A stretch of DNA of 64,000 nt from Prevotella sp. (GCA_022781445.1 JALETQ010000003.1:1-64000); one strand, 5' to 3'. Numbered from the stretch's first letter, positions 19,120 to 27,879 are shown. A program made the numbers and translations. The notes: generated from the letters alone by a model not told the origin.

Positions 19120-19446
19120 ATGACCATAGCCGAAGCACAACATCAAGTGGACCAATGGATAAAAACCTACGGTGTGAGATATTTCTCGGAATTGACCAAT
19201 ATGGCCTGCCTTACTGAAGAAGTGGGTGAGCTGGCGCGCGTGATCGCGCGAAAATATGGCGATCAGAGCTTCAAAAAGGGCGAACAACCCAACCTCGGAG
19301 AGGAAATGGCGGATGTGCTGTGGGTGCTGCTATGTCTGGCCAACCAGACGGGTGTGGATCTCACGGACGAACTCCGCAAGTCGTTCGAGAAGAAAACGCG
19401 TCGTGATCACGACCGTCATCAAGCCAATGCGAAGCTCCGTCCGTGA
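19120..19446 (+). CDS. MazG-like nucleotide pyrophosphohydrolase
   Basis: 108 residues forming a single all-alpha NTP-PPase domain. The metal-binding signature is present: EEVGE (Glu33, Glu34, Glu37) and EEMAD (Glu61, Glu62, Asp65). Such enzymes hydrolyse (d)NTPs to (d)NMP and pyrophosphate, often to remove abnormal nucleotides. Third gene of the dtd operon. Its product and Dtd are both quality-control enzymes; a joint role is inference only. Confidence 0.88.
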   Translation: MTIAEAQHQVDQWIKTYGVRYFSELTNMACLTEEVGELARVIARKYGDQSFKKGEQPNLGEEMADVLWVLLCLANQTGVDLTDELRKSFEKKTRRDHDRHQANAKLRP

Positions 19447-19532
19447 ATCGGCAATGCCCTGTCACCGCCAATTTCAGTCCTTGTTATCTTTCACGTATAC
19501 AGTAAATTATAAACAATCAACCATATCCAATC

Positions 19533-20471
19533 ATGACAAACGAACATCATCATCACGGCGAACATGAGCATCATCATCATGCAGCTGCCGTCAATCGCTA
19601 TGAAGCGGTGCTGAACAAGTATGACACCAACCTTGTCGACGACGATATCCGGGCAGCGGTCAGGAAGCTCATCGAGGAGAAAGTGCATCACAACGATACC
19701 CTCGAAGTCAAGAAATTCCTCATGGGTTCCATCGAACTCACCACTCTCAAGACCACCGATTCCGAAGAAAGTGTGCTTGCTTTTACCGAGCGTGTGAACC
19801 AATTTGATGCCACCTACCCCGATTTACCCCATGTGGCAACCATCTGTGTGTATCCTTGCTTTGCCAAAACGGTGAGCGAAACCCTCGAGGTCGATGGCGT
19901 TGAGATTGCCTGTGTTTCGGGTTCTTTCCCCTCTTCGCAAGCCTTGATTGAAGTCAAAGTGGCCGAAACATCACTGGCCATCAAGGATGGTGCCACCGAG
20001 ATCGACATCGTCATGCCGGTGGGTAAGTTCCTTTCGGGCGACTACGAAGGTGTTTGCGACGACATCAACGAGCAAAAGCAGGCGTGTGGCGGCCACGACA
20101 TGAAGGTCATTCTCGAAACCGGTTGTCTCAAAACGGCTTCGAATATCAAGAAGGCTTCCATCCTTGCGATGTATGCCGGAGCCGATTACATCAAGACTTC
20201 GACGGGTAAGCTCGAACCGGCTGCAACCCCTGAGGCGGCTTATGTGATGTGTCAGGCCATCAAAGAGTATTACGATCAGACAGGCATTCAGATCGGTTTC
20301 AAGCCTGCCGGCGGACTCAACAGTGTTACCGATGCCCTGATTTATTATACCATTGTGCAGGAAGTGTTGGGCGAAAAATGGCTCACCAACAAATGGTTCC
20401 GTCTCGGTACCAGTCGTTTGGCAAATCTTCTGCTCAGTGAAGTGTTGGGCGAAGAAACCAAGTTCTTTTAG
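19533..20471 (+). CDS. deoC: Deoxyribose-phosphate aldolase
   Basis: 312 residues. It cleaves 2-deoxyribose 5-phosphate to glyceraldehyde 3-phosphate and acetaldehyde in deoxynucleoside catabolism. Active-site residues by comparison with E. coli DeoC: Asp158 (EIDIVMPVG), Schiff-base Lys221 (YIKTSTGK) and Lys257 (GFKPAGG). It is longer than the ~225-260-residue enzymes because of an N-terminal extension of ~50 residues. The extension starts with a natural His-rich stretch (HHHHGEHEHHHH, residues 5-16). It lies 86 bp after the MazG-like gene and could be in the same operon. Confidence 0.94.
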   Translation: MTNEHHHHGEHEHHHHAAAVNRYEAVLNKYDTNLVDDDIRAAVRKLIEEKVHHNDTLEVKKFLMGSIELTTLKTTDSEESVLAFTERVNQFDATYPDLPHVATICVYPCFAKTVSETLEVDGVEIACVSGSFPSSQALIEVKVAETSLAIKDGATEIDIVMPVGKFLSGDYEGVCDDINEQKQACGGHDMKVILETGCLKTASNIKKASILAMYAGADYIKTSTGKLEPAATPEAAYVMCQAIKEYYDQTGIQIGFKPAGGLNSVTDALIYYTIVQEVLGEKWLTNKWFRLGTSRLANLLLSEVLGEETKFF

Positions 20472-20708
20472 GTTCGGCTCATCTTTGTCCTCCGGACAGT
20501 GCTTCGTTCATCGACTATCGGGACGGTCATCGCAAAATTGCTCGCTGTGAACAGTCAATGACCTTTAGGCGTTCTTGCCCGACGATGCTGCCGATGTGCG
20601 ATGAAAAGGATAGAAATCAGTGATAGAAAGAGAGGGAAACAGTCGTTCGGTAGTCCTTCAACCGACCTCATTCGCCTCTCAATGTGCAAAATAACAACAC
20701 TTTGTATC

Positions 20709-20900
20709 ATGAATGATAAACGATTGGTTCGTTCCCGTGATAAATGGGTGGCGGGAATTTGTGGCGGTATCGCCGAGTATTTCGGATGGAATAAAGATGG
20801 CCTCCGATTGTTTTGGTTGCTTTTGACCATCTGTTCGGCCGGCTTCCCCGGCATCATCGCCTACCTCATTTTGTGGATATTGATGCCCTCCGAACCATGA
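20709..20900 (+). CDS. Small PspC-domain membrane protein
   Basis: 63 residues from ATG 20709 (MNDKRLVRSRDKWVAG). It matches the PspC family: a basic N-terminus, the GICGGIAEYFGW motif and one membrane-spanning segment (about 36-59). The upstream part of the open frame does not resemble the family. PspC proteins act in envelope stress signalling in other bacteria; the role of short stand-alone forms in Bacteroidetes is unclear. Confidence 0.88.
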   Translation: MNDKRLVRSRDKWVAGICGGIAEYFGWNKDGLRLFWLLLTICSAGFPGIIAYLILWILMPSEP

Positions 20901-21107
20901 TTGCTGATAGTTCAGCCCACGGTTTAGAGCGTCATTGCCTACCTTTTAAGCTGTTTTCCAACTTATATCTGTAGGTTTGTCGGCTTATTGACGGTCGGTT
21001 TGTGTGCGTCAGTGCGTTATGTTATGTCATCAAGTAACTGCTTTCCACCTATAAACCGAACCAATCTGTCTCGTCCTCTGTCCACACATTCGTTTTTATC
21101 GACCTTA

Positions 21108-21166
21108 TCCTGATAGTCCATCGGCACGCTTTCCATGAGTAAAAGCGTGCCGATGGACTATCAGGA
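21108..21166. repeat. Perfect 25-bp inverted repeat (long hairpin)
   Basis: Arms 21108-21132 and 21142-21166 are exact inverse complements (beginning TCCTGATAGTCCATCGGCAC) around a 9-base loop. It lies between convergent pspC-like and polyprenyl synthase genes, so a bidirectional terminator is likely, though no clear T-run follows. The rest of the 20901-21271 gap shows nothing else. Confidence 0.8.
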
Positions 21167-21271
21167 TGTCCGGACGGTTTTGTCCGTTACCATTGAATGT
21201 TACGGTATTGGTGACAAGGAAAGGGTCAGAAAAGTAAGTTGTTTCTACCTGTCTGTCCCTCCCGATGCTGT

Positions 21272-22249
21272 TTATTTGTTGCGTTGTATGACGAAATCGA
21301 TGTACGCTCGCAAGGCATCGGCTATCGATTCGTCTTTGACGTAGGTGGCAATGAAGCCCAAAGCCTCCTCGTGCAGGCGGTTCATCTGCCGTTCGGCATA
21401 GTCGATGCCGCCGTTTTTCTTGGTGAACTCCACTAAAATGCCGATTTCATCGGGTCGGATACTGCCTTCTTTGACCTTTTTGGCCAGTGCGTTCATCTCT
21501 TCGGAAGCATGATTCGTGAGGGCATAGATGACCGGCAGGGTGAGTTTGCCTTCCAACATGTCGTTGCCGGTGGGCTTGCCGATTTCCTTCGAGTCGTAGT
21601 AATCGAAGATGTCATCCCTGATTTGGAAGATGACGCCGATGGTGCGCCCGAAGTTTTTGGCAGCTTTTACCTCCTCTTCGGTTGCCCGAACCGACAGTGC
21701 TGCAATCTCGGCGCACGTTTCAAAGAGAGCCGCAGTCTTCTGTTCGATGACGCGGAAGTAGGTTTCTTCGGATATGCCGCCGTTTTCAAAGTTGTTGAGC
21801 TGCAGTATTTCGCCGTTGGAAAGTGTGCGTCCCAACTCTGCCAAGGCCTCTACGATGCGCTGGTTGTGCGTGTATGCCACTCTCAGCAGTGCCGTCGAGA
21901 GGATGTAGTCGCCCACCAATACGGCCACCTTGTTGTTATAAGAGGCATTGACCGATGGCTGTCCGCGTCGTTCGGCGCTCTCGTCAACCACGTCATCGTG
22001 TACCAAACTGGCGGTATGGAGCAATTCGAGACCTACGGCAGCCTGCTGTGTGACTTCCGTGATGGAACCGAAATTCTTTGCCAGCAGCAAGGTCAGGAAG
22101 GGTCGCATGCGCTTTCCGCCCTGTTGGCGGATGTGGTCGAGCGCGTCAGCCAGCAACCCGTCGGGATAGGAAAGGGCTTCATTGAAACAGCCGATGAAAT
22201 CGTTTATTTCTGTCGCAATCGGCTTTTTTATGATCGAAAGATAGTCCAT
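21272..22249 (-). CDS. Trans-polyprenyl diphosphate synthase
   Basis: 325 residues of the isoprenyl diphosphate synthase family. It condenses isopentenyl diphosphate to long chains, in this group likely the side chain of menaquinone. The first Asp-rich motif is LVHDDVVDES, the second QIRDDIFDYYD; GGKRMRP is the substrate-binding region near residue 45. Chain length cannot be read from sequence with certainty; octaprenyl or similar is likely. It is divergent from polA by 87 bp. Menaquinone would serve the fumarate reductase at 8.5-12 kb. Confidence 0.92.
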   Translation of the reverse strand: MDYLSIIKKPIATEINDFIGCFNEALSYPDGLLADALDHIRQQGGKRMRPFLTLLLAKNFGSITEVTQQAAVGLELLHTASLVHDDVVDESAERRGQPSVNASYNNKVAVLVGDYILSTALLRVAYTHNQRIVEALAELGRTLSNGEILQLNNFENGGISEETYFRVIEQKTAALFETCAEIAALSVRATEEEVKAAKNFGRTIGVIFQIRDDIFDYYDSKEIGKPTGNDMLEGKLTLPVIYALTNHASEEMNALAKKVKEGSIRPDEIGILVEFTKKNGGIDYAERQMNRLHEEALGFIATYVKDESIADALRAYIDFVIQRNK

Positions 22250-22267
22250 ACGAATGCTATTTTGTTA

Positions 22268-22300
22268 CAAATTTAATGATTTTATCGCATTTCCGACAAA
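22268..22300 (-). promoter_or_regulatory. Promoter of the polyprenyl diphosphate synthase gene
   Basis: On the minus strand, TTTG (22300-22297), 21 bases, then TAAATTTG (22275-22268). It lies 19 bp before the start codon. On the plus strand TACTTTTA (22308-22315) is a weaker -7 candidate for polA. Confidence 0.65.
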
Positions 22301-22336
22301 TATTTCGTACTTTTACACGAAATATTTGATGCACTC

Positions 22337-25102
22337 ATGGATAAAATCTTCTTCATAGATGCTTACGCAATCATCTACCGTTCGTACTTCGCTTTCATCA
22401 AATCGCCCCGTATCAATTCGCAGGGGTTGAACACTTCTGCCGTCATGGGCTTCTGCAACACGTTGGTCGAGGTACTCCGTAAAGAGCAACCCGGCTATCT
22501 CGGCGTGGCATTCGACCCCCACGGGCCCACTTTTCGCGATGACATTTTCCCGGCCTATAAGGCGCAACGCGATAAAACTCCCGAGGACATTCGTCGGTCG
22601 GTACCCATCATCAAGGACCTTTTGAAGGCATGGCGCATCCCCATTCTCGAAGTCGAAGGCTACGAAGCCGATGATGTGATCGGCACTTTGTCGATGAAAT
22701 CGGCCGAAAAGGGACTCGAAACCTATATGCTGACACCCGACAAAGACTATGCGCAACTCGTCCGAAAGGATGTCTACGTGTACCGGCCGCGTCACGGAGG
22801 AGGCTATGAAACGATGGGTGTTGCAGAGGTTCTGAATAAATATGGCATCAAATCGCCCCACCAAGTCATCGACCTTTTGGGACTGATGGGCGATTCGGCC
22901 GACAACTTTCCCGGTTGTCCCGGCGTGGGAGAGAAGACCGCAACCAAGCTGATCGAACAGTTTGGCAACATTGATGAACTGCTGAAACGTACCGACGAGT
23001 TGAAAGGTGCGCTCAAAACGAAAATCGAAACCCACGTCGATGACATCAAGATGTCCCGGTTCCTGGCCACCATCAAAACCGATGTGCCCATCGAGCTGGA
23101 CCTTGATGCCTTGAAAGTTTCCACTCCCGACGAACCCCGCCTGCGTGCCTTGCTTGACGATCTCGAACTGAAGACCCTTTCAAACCGAATATTTAACAAA
23201 ACAAAAGATAACGAAAAGAAAGTCGAAATTCAGCCCGATTTATTTGCGTCATTTACGAACGAGGACACAGAAAAACCAAAAACAGGCCTTAATTTTACGA
23301 TAAAAACGGTGCCTCATACGTATGAATGCGTTGATAACGTGGAAGATATGAAGAAAATTCGCGATATTTTTCTGCAAAAATCCACGCTCAGTCTGGATAC
23401 GGAAACGACCTCTACGAATGCCATCGATGCCGAACTGGTGGGTTTGAGCTTTTCTTTCGACGAATTTCATGCCTACTATGTACCTGTTCCCGCACAACGG
23501 GAAGAAGCCCAAAAAGTCGTCGATATCTTCAAGCCGGTGTACGAAAGCGAGCAGATTCTCAAGGTCGGGCAAAACATCAAGTACGACATGGAGGTGTTAT
23601 ATCATTATGGTGTCACCCTCAAAGGCCGGATGTTCGACACCATGATTGCCCATTACCTTATCCGTCCCGACCAACGTCACGGCATGGACGAGCTTGCCGC
23701 TACCCTCCTCCACTACCAAACCATCCCCATCGAGGACTTGATCGGACCCAAGGGCAAGCACCAAAAGTCGATGCGCGATGTCGACATTGCCGTCGTTTCG
23801 GAGTATGCCTGCGAAGATGCCGATGTCACCTTGCGCCTCAAAAATGTCTTGGAACCGATGTTGAACGACGTCGGTGCCGACCGATTGTTTTGGGAAATAG
23901 AGATGCCGCTTGTGCCGGTTCTGGCGCAAATGGAGCTGCACGGCATCCGTCTCGACAGTCAGTCGTTGCACGAAACGTCGTTGCAGTTCACCCGGCGCAT
24001 GCAGGAAATTGAGCAAACGATTTACCAACTTGCCGGCGAATCGTTCAATATCTCTTCGCCCAAGCAGGTGGGCGACATCCTTTTCGGCAAACTTGCCGTC
24101 ATCGACAAGCCCAAGAAAACCAAGACCGGGCAGTATGTCACCAGTGAAGAAGTGCTGCAACAGCTGGCAGGCAGGCACGAAATTGTGGAGAAGATATTGG
24201 CTTACAGAGGTTTGAAGAAGCTCCTCAGCACCTATGTCGATGTACTCCCCACCCTCGTCAATCCCCGGACGGGACACATACACACATCGTTCAACCAGAC
24301 CATCACCGCCACCGGACGCCTCTCTTCGTCGGATCCCAACCTGCAGAACATTCCCGTCAGAGGCGAAGACGGCAAGGAAATCCGCAAGGCTTTCATCCCC
24401 GACGAGGGTTGCTTGTTCTTTTCTGCCGACTACAGTCAGATCGAACTGCGCGTCATGGCGCACTTGAGTGGCGACCAACAGATGATCGAAGCCTTCCGTG
24501 AGGGGCGTGACATCCATGCCGCCACTGCTGCCAAGATATACCGAAAGCCGATGGAAGAGGTTACGCGTGACGAACGAAACAAGGCCAAGAGAGCCAACTT
24601 CGGCATCATCTACGGCATCACCGTCTTCGGCTTGGCAGAGCGTCTCGACATTGACCGGACTGAAGCCAAACAGCTGATAGACGGCTATTTTGAAACGTTT
24701 CCGCAGGTAAAAGAATACATGGAGCAGGCCAAAGCCAAGGCTCGCGAGTACGGTTATGCCGAAACCATTTCCGGAAGGCGACGCTACCTGCCCGACATCA
24801 ATTCGCACAATGCCACCGTTCGCGGTTTTGCCGAGCGCAATGCCATCAACGCCCCGATACAAGGCAGTGCCGCCGACATCATCAAGATGGCGATGATCCG
24901 CATTCACCAACGCTTCGAGGAAGCACGTCTGCGCTCGAAAATGATTCTGCAGGTACACGACGAATTGAATTTTTCGGTGTTCCCCGAAGAGCAGAAAGAG
25001 GTCGAAAAGATCGTGTTGGACGAGATGCAACAAGCCATCGAGCTGCATGTGCCCACGGTTGCCGATGCCGGATGGGGCAGCAACTGGCTCGAAGCCCATT
25101 GA
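22337..25102 (+). CDS. polA: DNA polymerase I
   Basis: 921 residues with all three activities. The N-terminal ~290 residues are the 5'-nuclease (metal-binding TPDKDYAQLV, helix-hairpin-helix FPGCPGVGEKTATKL). The 3'-5' exonuclease domain keeps its acidic residues (SLDTETTS at about residue 353, NIKYDMEVL, YACEDADVTLRL), so proofreading should be intact. Polymerase motifs: A (DYSQIELRVMAHLSGD, about 697), B (KRANFGIIYG) and C (QVHDELN, about 871). It replaces primers and fills gaps after excision repair, complementing UvrC at 15.7 kb. Confidence 0.97.
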   Translation: MDKIFFIDAYAIIYRSYFAFIKSPRINSQGLNTSAVMGFCNTLVEVLRKEQPGYLGVAFDPHGPTFRDDIFPAYKAQRDKTPEDIRRSVPIIKDLLKAWRIPILEVEGYEADDVIGTLSMKSAEKGLETYMLTPDKDYAQLVRKDVYVYRPRHGGGYETMGVAEVLNKYGIKSPHQVIDLLGLMGDSADNFPGCPGVGEKTATKLIEQFGNIDELLKRTDELKGALKTKIETHVDDIKMSRFLATIKTDVPIELDLDALKVSTPDEPRLRALLDDLELKTLSNRIFNKTKDNEKKVEIQPDLFASFTNEDTEKPKTGLNFTIKTVPHTYECVDNVEDMKKIRDIFLQKSTLSLDTETTSTNAIDAELVGLSFSFDEFHAYYVPVPAQREEAQKVVDIFKPVYESEQILKVGQNIKYDMEVLYHYGVTLKGRMFDTMIAHYLIRPDQRHGMDELAATLLHYQTIPIEDLIGPKGKHQKSMRDVDIAVVSEYACEDADVTLRLKNVLEPMLNDVGADRLFWEIEMPLVPVLAQMELHGIRLDSQSLHETSLQFTRRMQEIEQTIYQLAGESFNISSPKQVGDILFGKLAVIDKPKKTKTGQYVTSEEVLQQLAGRHEIVEKILAYRGLKKLLSTYVDVLPTLVNPRTGHIHTSFNQTITATGRLSSSDPNLQNIPVRGEDGKEIRKAFIPDEGCLFFSADYSQIELRVMAHLSGDQQMIEAFREGRDIHAATAAKIYRKPMEEVTRDERNKAKRANFGIIYGITVFGLAERLDIDRTEAKQLIDGYFETFPQVKEYMEQAKAKAREYGYAETISGRRRYLPDINSHNATVRGFAERNAINAPIQGSAADIIKMAMIRIHQRFEEARLRSKMILQVHDELNFSVFPEEQKEVEKIVLDEMQQAIELHVPTVADAGWGSNWLEAH

Positions 25103-25108
25103 TGATTG

Positions 25109-25140
25109 TCCCAAGTCGGACTCTCTTGACCGATTTGGGA
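25109..25140. terminator. Short hairpin between polA and the glycosyltransferase (mini repeat A)
   Basis: TCCCAAGTCGG and CCGATTTGGGA pair over 11 bp with one G-T pair, around a 10-base loop. The arms are the ends of repeat family A. It lies 7 bp after the polA stop and 28 bp before the stop of the convergent gene, so it probably ends transcription from both sides. Confidence 0.6.
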
Positions 25141-25167
25141 TTATGAATATATCTGAAATCAAATGAT

Positions 25168-26220
25168 TTACAGCTCCAGAACCTGCATCAGCCTGTCGGT
25201 GATTCGTTCGGGATCAAGGGTTTCCATGCAGGCAAAATCGTGGCGATGGCAGGGCTTGTTGCCGTAGATGCTGCATGGACGGCAAGGCAGTTCCACTTGG
25301 ACGGCATCTTCGGCCTGTTGGTTCCATGCCATGAATCCCGCGCAAGGGTGCGTGGCTCCCCAAACACTGACCACGCGGATGCCTGTCAATGATGCCAAGT
25401 GTGCGTTGGCACTGTCCATCGAGAGCATGACATCGAGGTTGCTCATCAGTATCAGTTCGCGGGTCAGACCGCCCAATACAGCCGATGCGTTGGTGCATGT
25501 GGAGAACCTTTGGCACCATCCGTCGAGGATGTTTTTTTCCTTGTCGCCCCCTCCGAACAGAAAGATGCGTACACGCGGATGATGCTTTTGAAAGGCCTCG
25601 ATGACCTTTTCCATCTTGTCAAGGGGATATATTTTGCCCCGATGGGCGGCAAAGGGAGCAATGCCCATCCATTTTTCGCCTTCCTTTTTGTTGCCGATGG
25701 CTGTCGGCAGGAGGTGCAAGTCCCCTGCCCCATTGCCGTAAATGGAACGGAATGAGGGCGATACGGGATAGCCCAAGGCTGTCAAAACGTCGGCATAATT
25801 TTGGAAAGAAGAAGGTAATTCGATGCGTTCTTTCCGCTGTCTGGAGGTAAGTTTTTTTCGTAAACGGCGGTGTTTGTCGATGTGTCGCACCCGCATACCG
25901 TCGCATACCATGCGCATCCGCAGGTATTTGGTACGTAAAACATCGTGTAAATCAGCCACATCCGTAAAATCTTGCTGTCGTAGTTGGCGATAGAGCCGCC
26001 GCAGTCCGCCCCATCCTTGATGCTCTTTTTTGAAGTCGGCAGCCATGAACGACACGTTTGGTGCCATGTTTTCAAAAAACGGACGGGCGAAAGCCCTACT
26101 CATCATGGTGATGCGCAAGTCAGGATAGGTCGTCGCCAGCGTATGGACGACGGGCACGGTCATGGCCACATCGCCCAAGGCTGAAAACCTCATCAGCAGC
26201 AAATGTCTCTCATTTTTCAT
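25168..26220 (-). CDS. Glycosyltransferase family 9 (heptosyltransferase-like)
   Basis: 350 residues of the ADP-heptose:LPS heptosyltransferase fold. The N-terminal LLMRFSALGDVAMTVPVV and the C-terminal MDSANAHLASLTGIRVVSVWG are the typical acceptor and nucleotide-sugar regions. It probably adds a sugar to the lipopolysaccharide core at the cytoplasmic face of the inner membrane; the exact donor is unknown. It overlaps the upstream DUF4254 gene by 11 bp, so the two are co-translated. DUF4254 proteins commonly accompany family 9 transferases in Bacteroidetes, which points to a shared LPS role. Confidence 0.9.
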   Translation of the reverse strand: MKNERHLLLMRFSALGDVAMTVPVVHTLATTYPDLRITMMSRAFARPFFENMAPNVSFMAADFKKEHQGWGGLRRLYRQLRQQDFTDVADLHDVLRTKYLRMRMVCDGMRVRHIDKHRRLRKKLTSRQRKERIELPSSFQNYADVLTALGYPVSPSFRSIYGNGAGDLHLLPTAIGNKKEGEKWMGIAPFAAHRGKIYPLDKMEKVIEAFQKHHPRVRIFLFGGGDKEKNILDGWCQRFSTCTNASAVLGGLTRELILMSNLDVMLSMDSANAHLASLTGIRVVSVWGATHPCAGFMAWNQQAEDAVQVELPCRPCSIYGNKPCHRHDFACMETLDPERITDRLMQVLEL

Positions 26221-26821
26221 GCTTTCCGTAAAGCACCGGGTTGGTCGAAGGATCGTTATACATCTTCATTTGCTTATACACCTTCATGTATATGCGTCCG
26301 CCGGCGATGTCGTCGAGCAGTCGGTCGATGGCTGTCGACAGATCGGTGCGTTGTTCGAGCAGCACGTCGAGCTTGGCTTTGCAGGTCATGCGGTGCTGTT
26401 CGGTCGCGTCTTGCCGCATGGCTTGTTCCTCCATGTGGTAAATTTTGAGTGCAAGGATGGAGAGTCTGTCAATGGCCCATGCCGGACTCTCGGTGTTGAT
26501 ATGGGCGTCGGGCAGCACGTTCACGTCCTGATAGAGCTGCCGGAAGTAGCTGTCGATCTGCTCGACAAGGTCTGTCCGGTCCTGATTGCTGCGGTCGATG
26601 CGTCGTTTGATGGCAAGGGCTTCGACGGGATTGATGTTCGGATCGCGGATGATGTCTTCCAAATGCCATTGCACGGTGTCGATCCAGCATTTGGCATAGA
26701 GATGATATTCGAGGCTGTCGTTGGCGTAAGGATTGGCGATGGGGGTATCGACGTGGTCTTTGACATGATAATCGCGGATGACTTCTTGGAAAATCCGGTT
26801 GTATTTTTCTGTTTCTTTCAT
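26210..26821 (-). CDS. DUF4254 family protein
   Basis: 203 residues from ATG 26821 (MKETEKYNRIFQEVIRDYHV). The upstream ATG (26851) lies within or before the promoter and cannot be used. It is alpha-helical and hydrophilic, with the family-like stretches SLEYHLYAKCWIDTVQWHLED and RIDRSNQDRTDLVE. Function unknown. It is the first gene of the pair with the heptosyltransferase-like gene, so a part in lipopolysaccharide assembly is likely by context. Confidence 0.85.
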   Translation of the reverse strand: MKETEKYNRIFQEVIRDYHVKDHVDTPIANPYANDSLEYHLYAKCWIDTVQWHLEDIIRDPNINPVEALAIKRRIDRSNQDRTDLVEQIDSYFRQLYQDVNVLPDAHINTESPAWAIDRLSILALKIYHMEEQAMRQDATEQHRMTCKAKLDVLLEQRTDLSTAIDRLLDDIAGGRIYMKVYKQMKMYNDPSTNPVLYGKHEK

Positions 26822-26848
26822 GTTTGGAATAAGCTGGTTTACTGCAGG

Positions 26849-26879
26849 CAAAGTTAGTGATTATAACCCGTTTGTCCAA
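26849..26879 (-). promoter_or_regulatory. Promoter of the DUF4254/glycosyltransferase pair
   Basis: On the minus strand, TTG (26879-26877), 20 bases, then TAACTTTG (26856-26849). It lies ~28 bp before ATG 26821 and so decides the start of the DUF4254 gene. Confidence 0.75.
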
Positions 26880-27083
26880 GTAAAAGCCCACAAAACGTCG
26901 CTTTCTTGCCGGGACTTCGCTCGTTTGGACTGCCGGAAAATGCTTGCGGGGAAGCCTCGGTTTTGTTTTTTCATGCCGTTTCCCCTCATTTCCGGATTGG
27001 CAATCAGCACCTTTGCCGCCCTTGTGCCGGAAGTCGGCATCGACATTGCCCCACCCTTCCCCGATGCTCCTGCCGCAGCCTTC

Positions 27084-27170
27084 GGCAAAACCTGCCCTTT
27101 TACAAGGCAGAAGTTCCCCTTTCGGTCGGTAAAAGTTCCCCTTTCAGCATGCAAAACCTGCCCTTTGGAC
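27084..27170 (+). repeat. 22-bp tandem array (family B), four copies
   Basis: Copies start at 27084, 27106, 27128 and 27150, exactly 22 bp apart. Copies 1 and 4 read GGCAAAACCTGCCCTTT-like; copies 2 and 3 read GGTAAAAGTTCCCCTTTC-like. The array alternates two sub-types in the order 1-2-2-1. The words recur at 17780 and 58511. The long minus-strand frame through it (26861-27472) is a by-product of the repeat. Confidence 0.8.
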
Positions 27171-27320
27171 AGCCCGAACTGCACGACTATCGGGCAAAAT
27201 CCGCGCACGGATATAGGTAAACGATTTGGGTTCAAATGGTTACGTTCACTGAAATCAACCACTTTCCTGCTCTTCCCGGCAGTATAGTCAAACCGTCGGT
27301 GCGTGCGAGCGGTGAGTTTG

Positions 27321-27520
27321 AACCCAAATCGGTCATGAGAGCGTTTGTTTATACATTTCATGTCGCTCATATCACTTTCCGGCCGGTTTCGTCTGCCGGC
27401 CGACATCTTGCCTGTCGTTTTGTCTTGCCGTAGCCCGCTACGCCTGCAACAAACCGACAAACCATCTGCCAACCATCAAAAGAAACCAACTCGGAATCTA
27501 ATGACCGATTTGGGTTGAAA
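27321..27520 (+). repeat. Dispersed repeat family A, complete ~200-bp copy
   Basis: Starts GAACCCAAATCGGTCATGAG and ends TCTAATGACCGATTTGGG followed by TTGAA, so the ends are ~20-bp inverted repeats. Inside are TTCCGGCCGGTTTCGTCTGC and GCCTGCAACAAACCGACAAA blocks shared with other copies. No protein frame is convincing. It resembles a small non-coding mobile element or a large palindromic intergenic repeat. The remaining 27521-27847 shows nothing further. Confidence 0.75.
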
Positions 27521-27847
27521 GGCGCGGCTCGTGTGTCGCCGTTGTCAGATTCTTCCGTCTTTTCCCCTTTTCTACCTTAATATATATGTGCTCGGGACGC
27601 CGTTTGCCACCTCTGCCCCACCCCGTTGGCAAGGTTGTCGCCCGTCTTCGGACATGTCATTTCGCCCGTTCCCGTCGCTGTTTTTTCATTTTTTCAGCAG
27701 AAAACACCCCTGTCATGTCCCTTGCCCGGGGATGTAGAAATTGTTGCCAATCAGTCTTTTGATGTGATATTGCCGCCCGAAAACGTCTCAAAAATTGCAC
27801 AGTTTTGCGTGGTTTGTGCAATTCTTAGTGCTTTTTTAATCAAAAAA

Positions 27848-27879
27848 TTTGCACATCCGAAATAAAATTCGTTTCTTTG
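27848..27879 (+). promoter_or_regulatory. Promoter of acpP
   Basis: TTTG (27848-27851), exactly 20 bases, then TTTCTTTG (27872-27879), one base off the -7 consensus. The leader to acpP is ~50 bases. Confidence 0.65.

Noticed and set aside
23597..25162. 521-codon minus-strand frame
   Set aside because: Antisense shadow of the polA polymerase domain.
26861..27472. 203-codon minus-strand frame
   Set aside because: It runs through the 22-bp array and repeat family A, so its sequence is translated repeat; it overlaps the DUF4254 promoter and lacks protein-like features.
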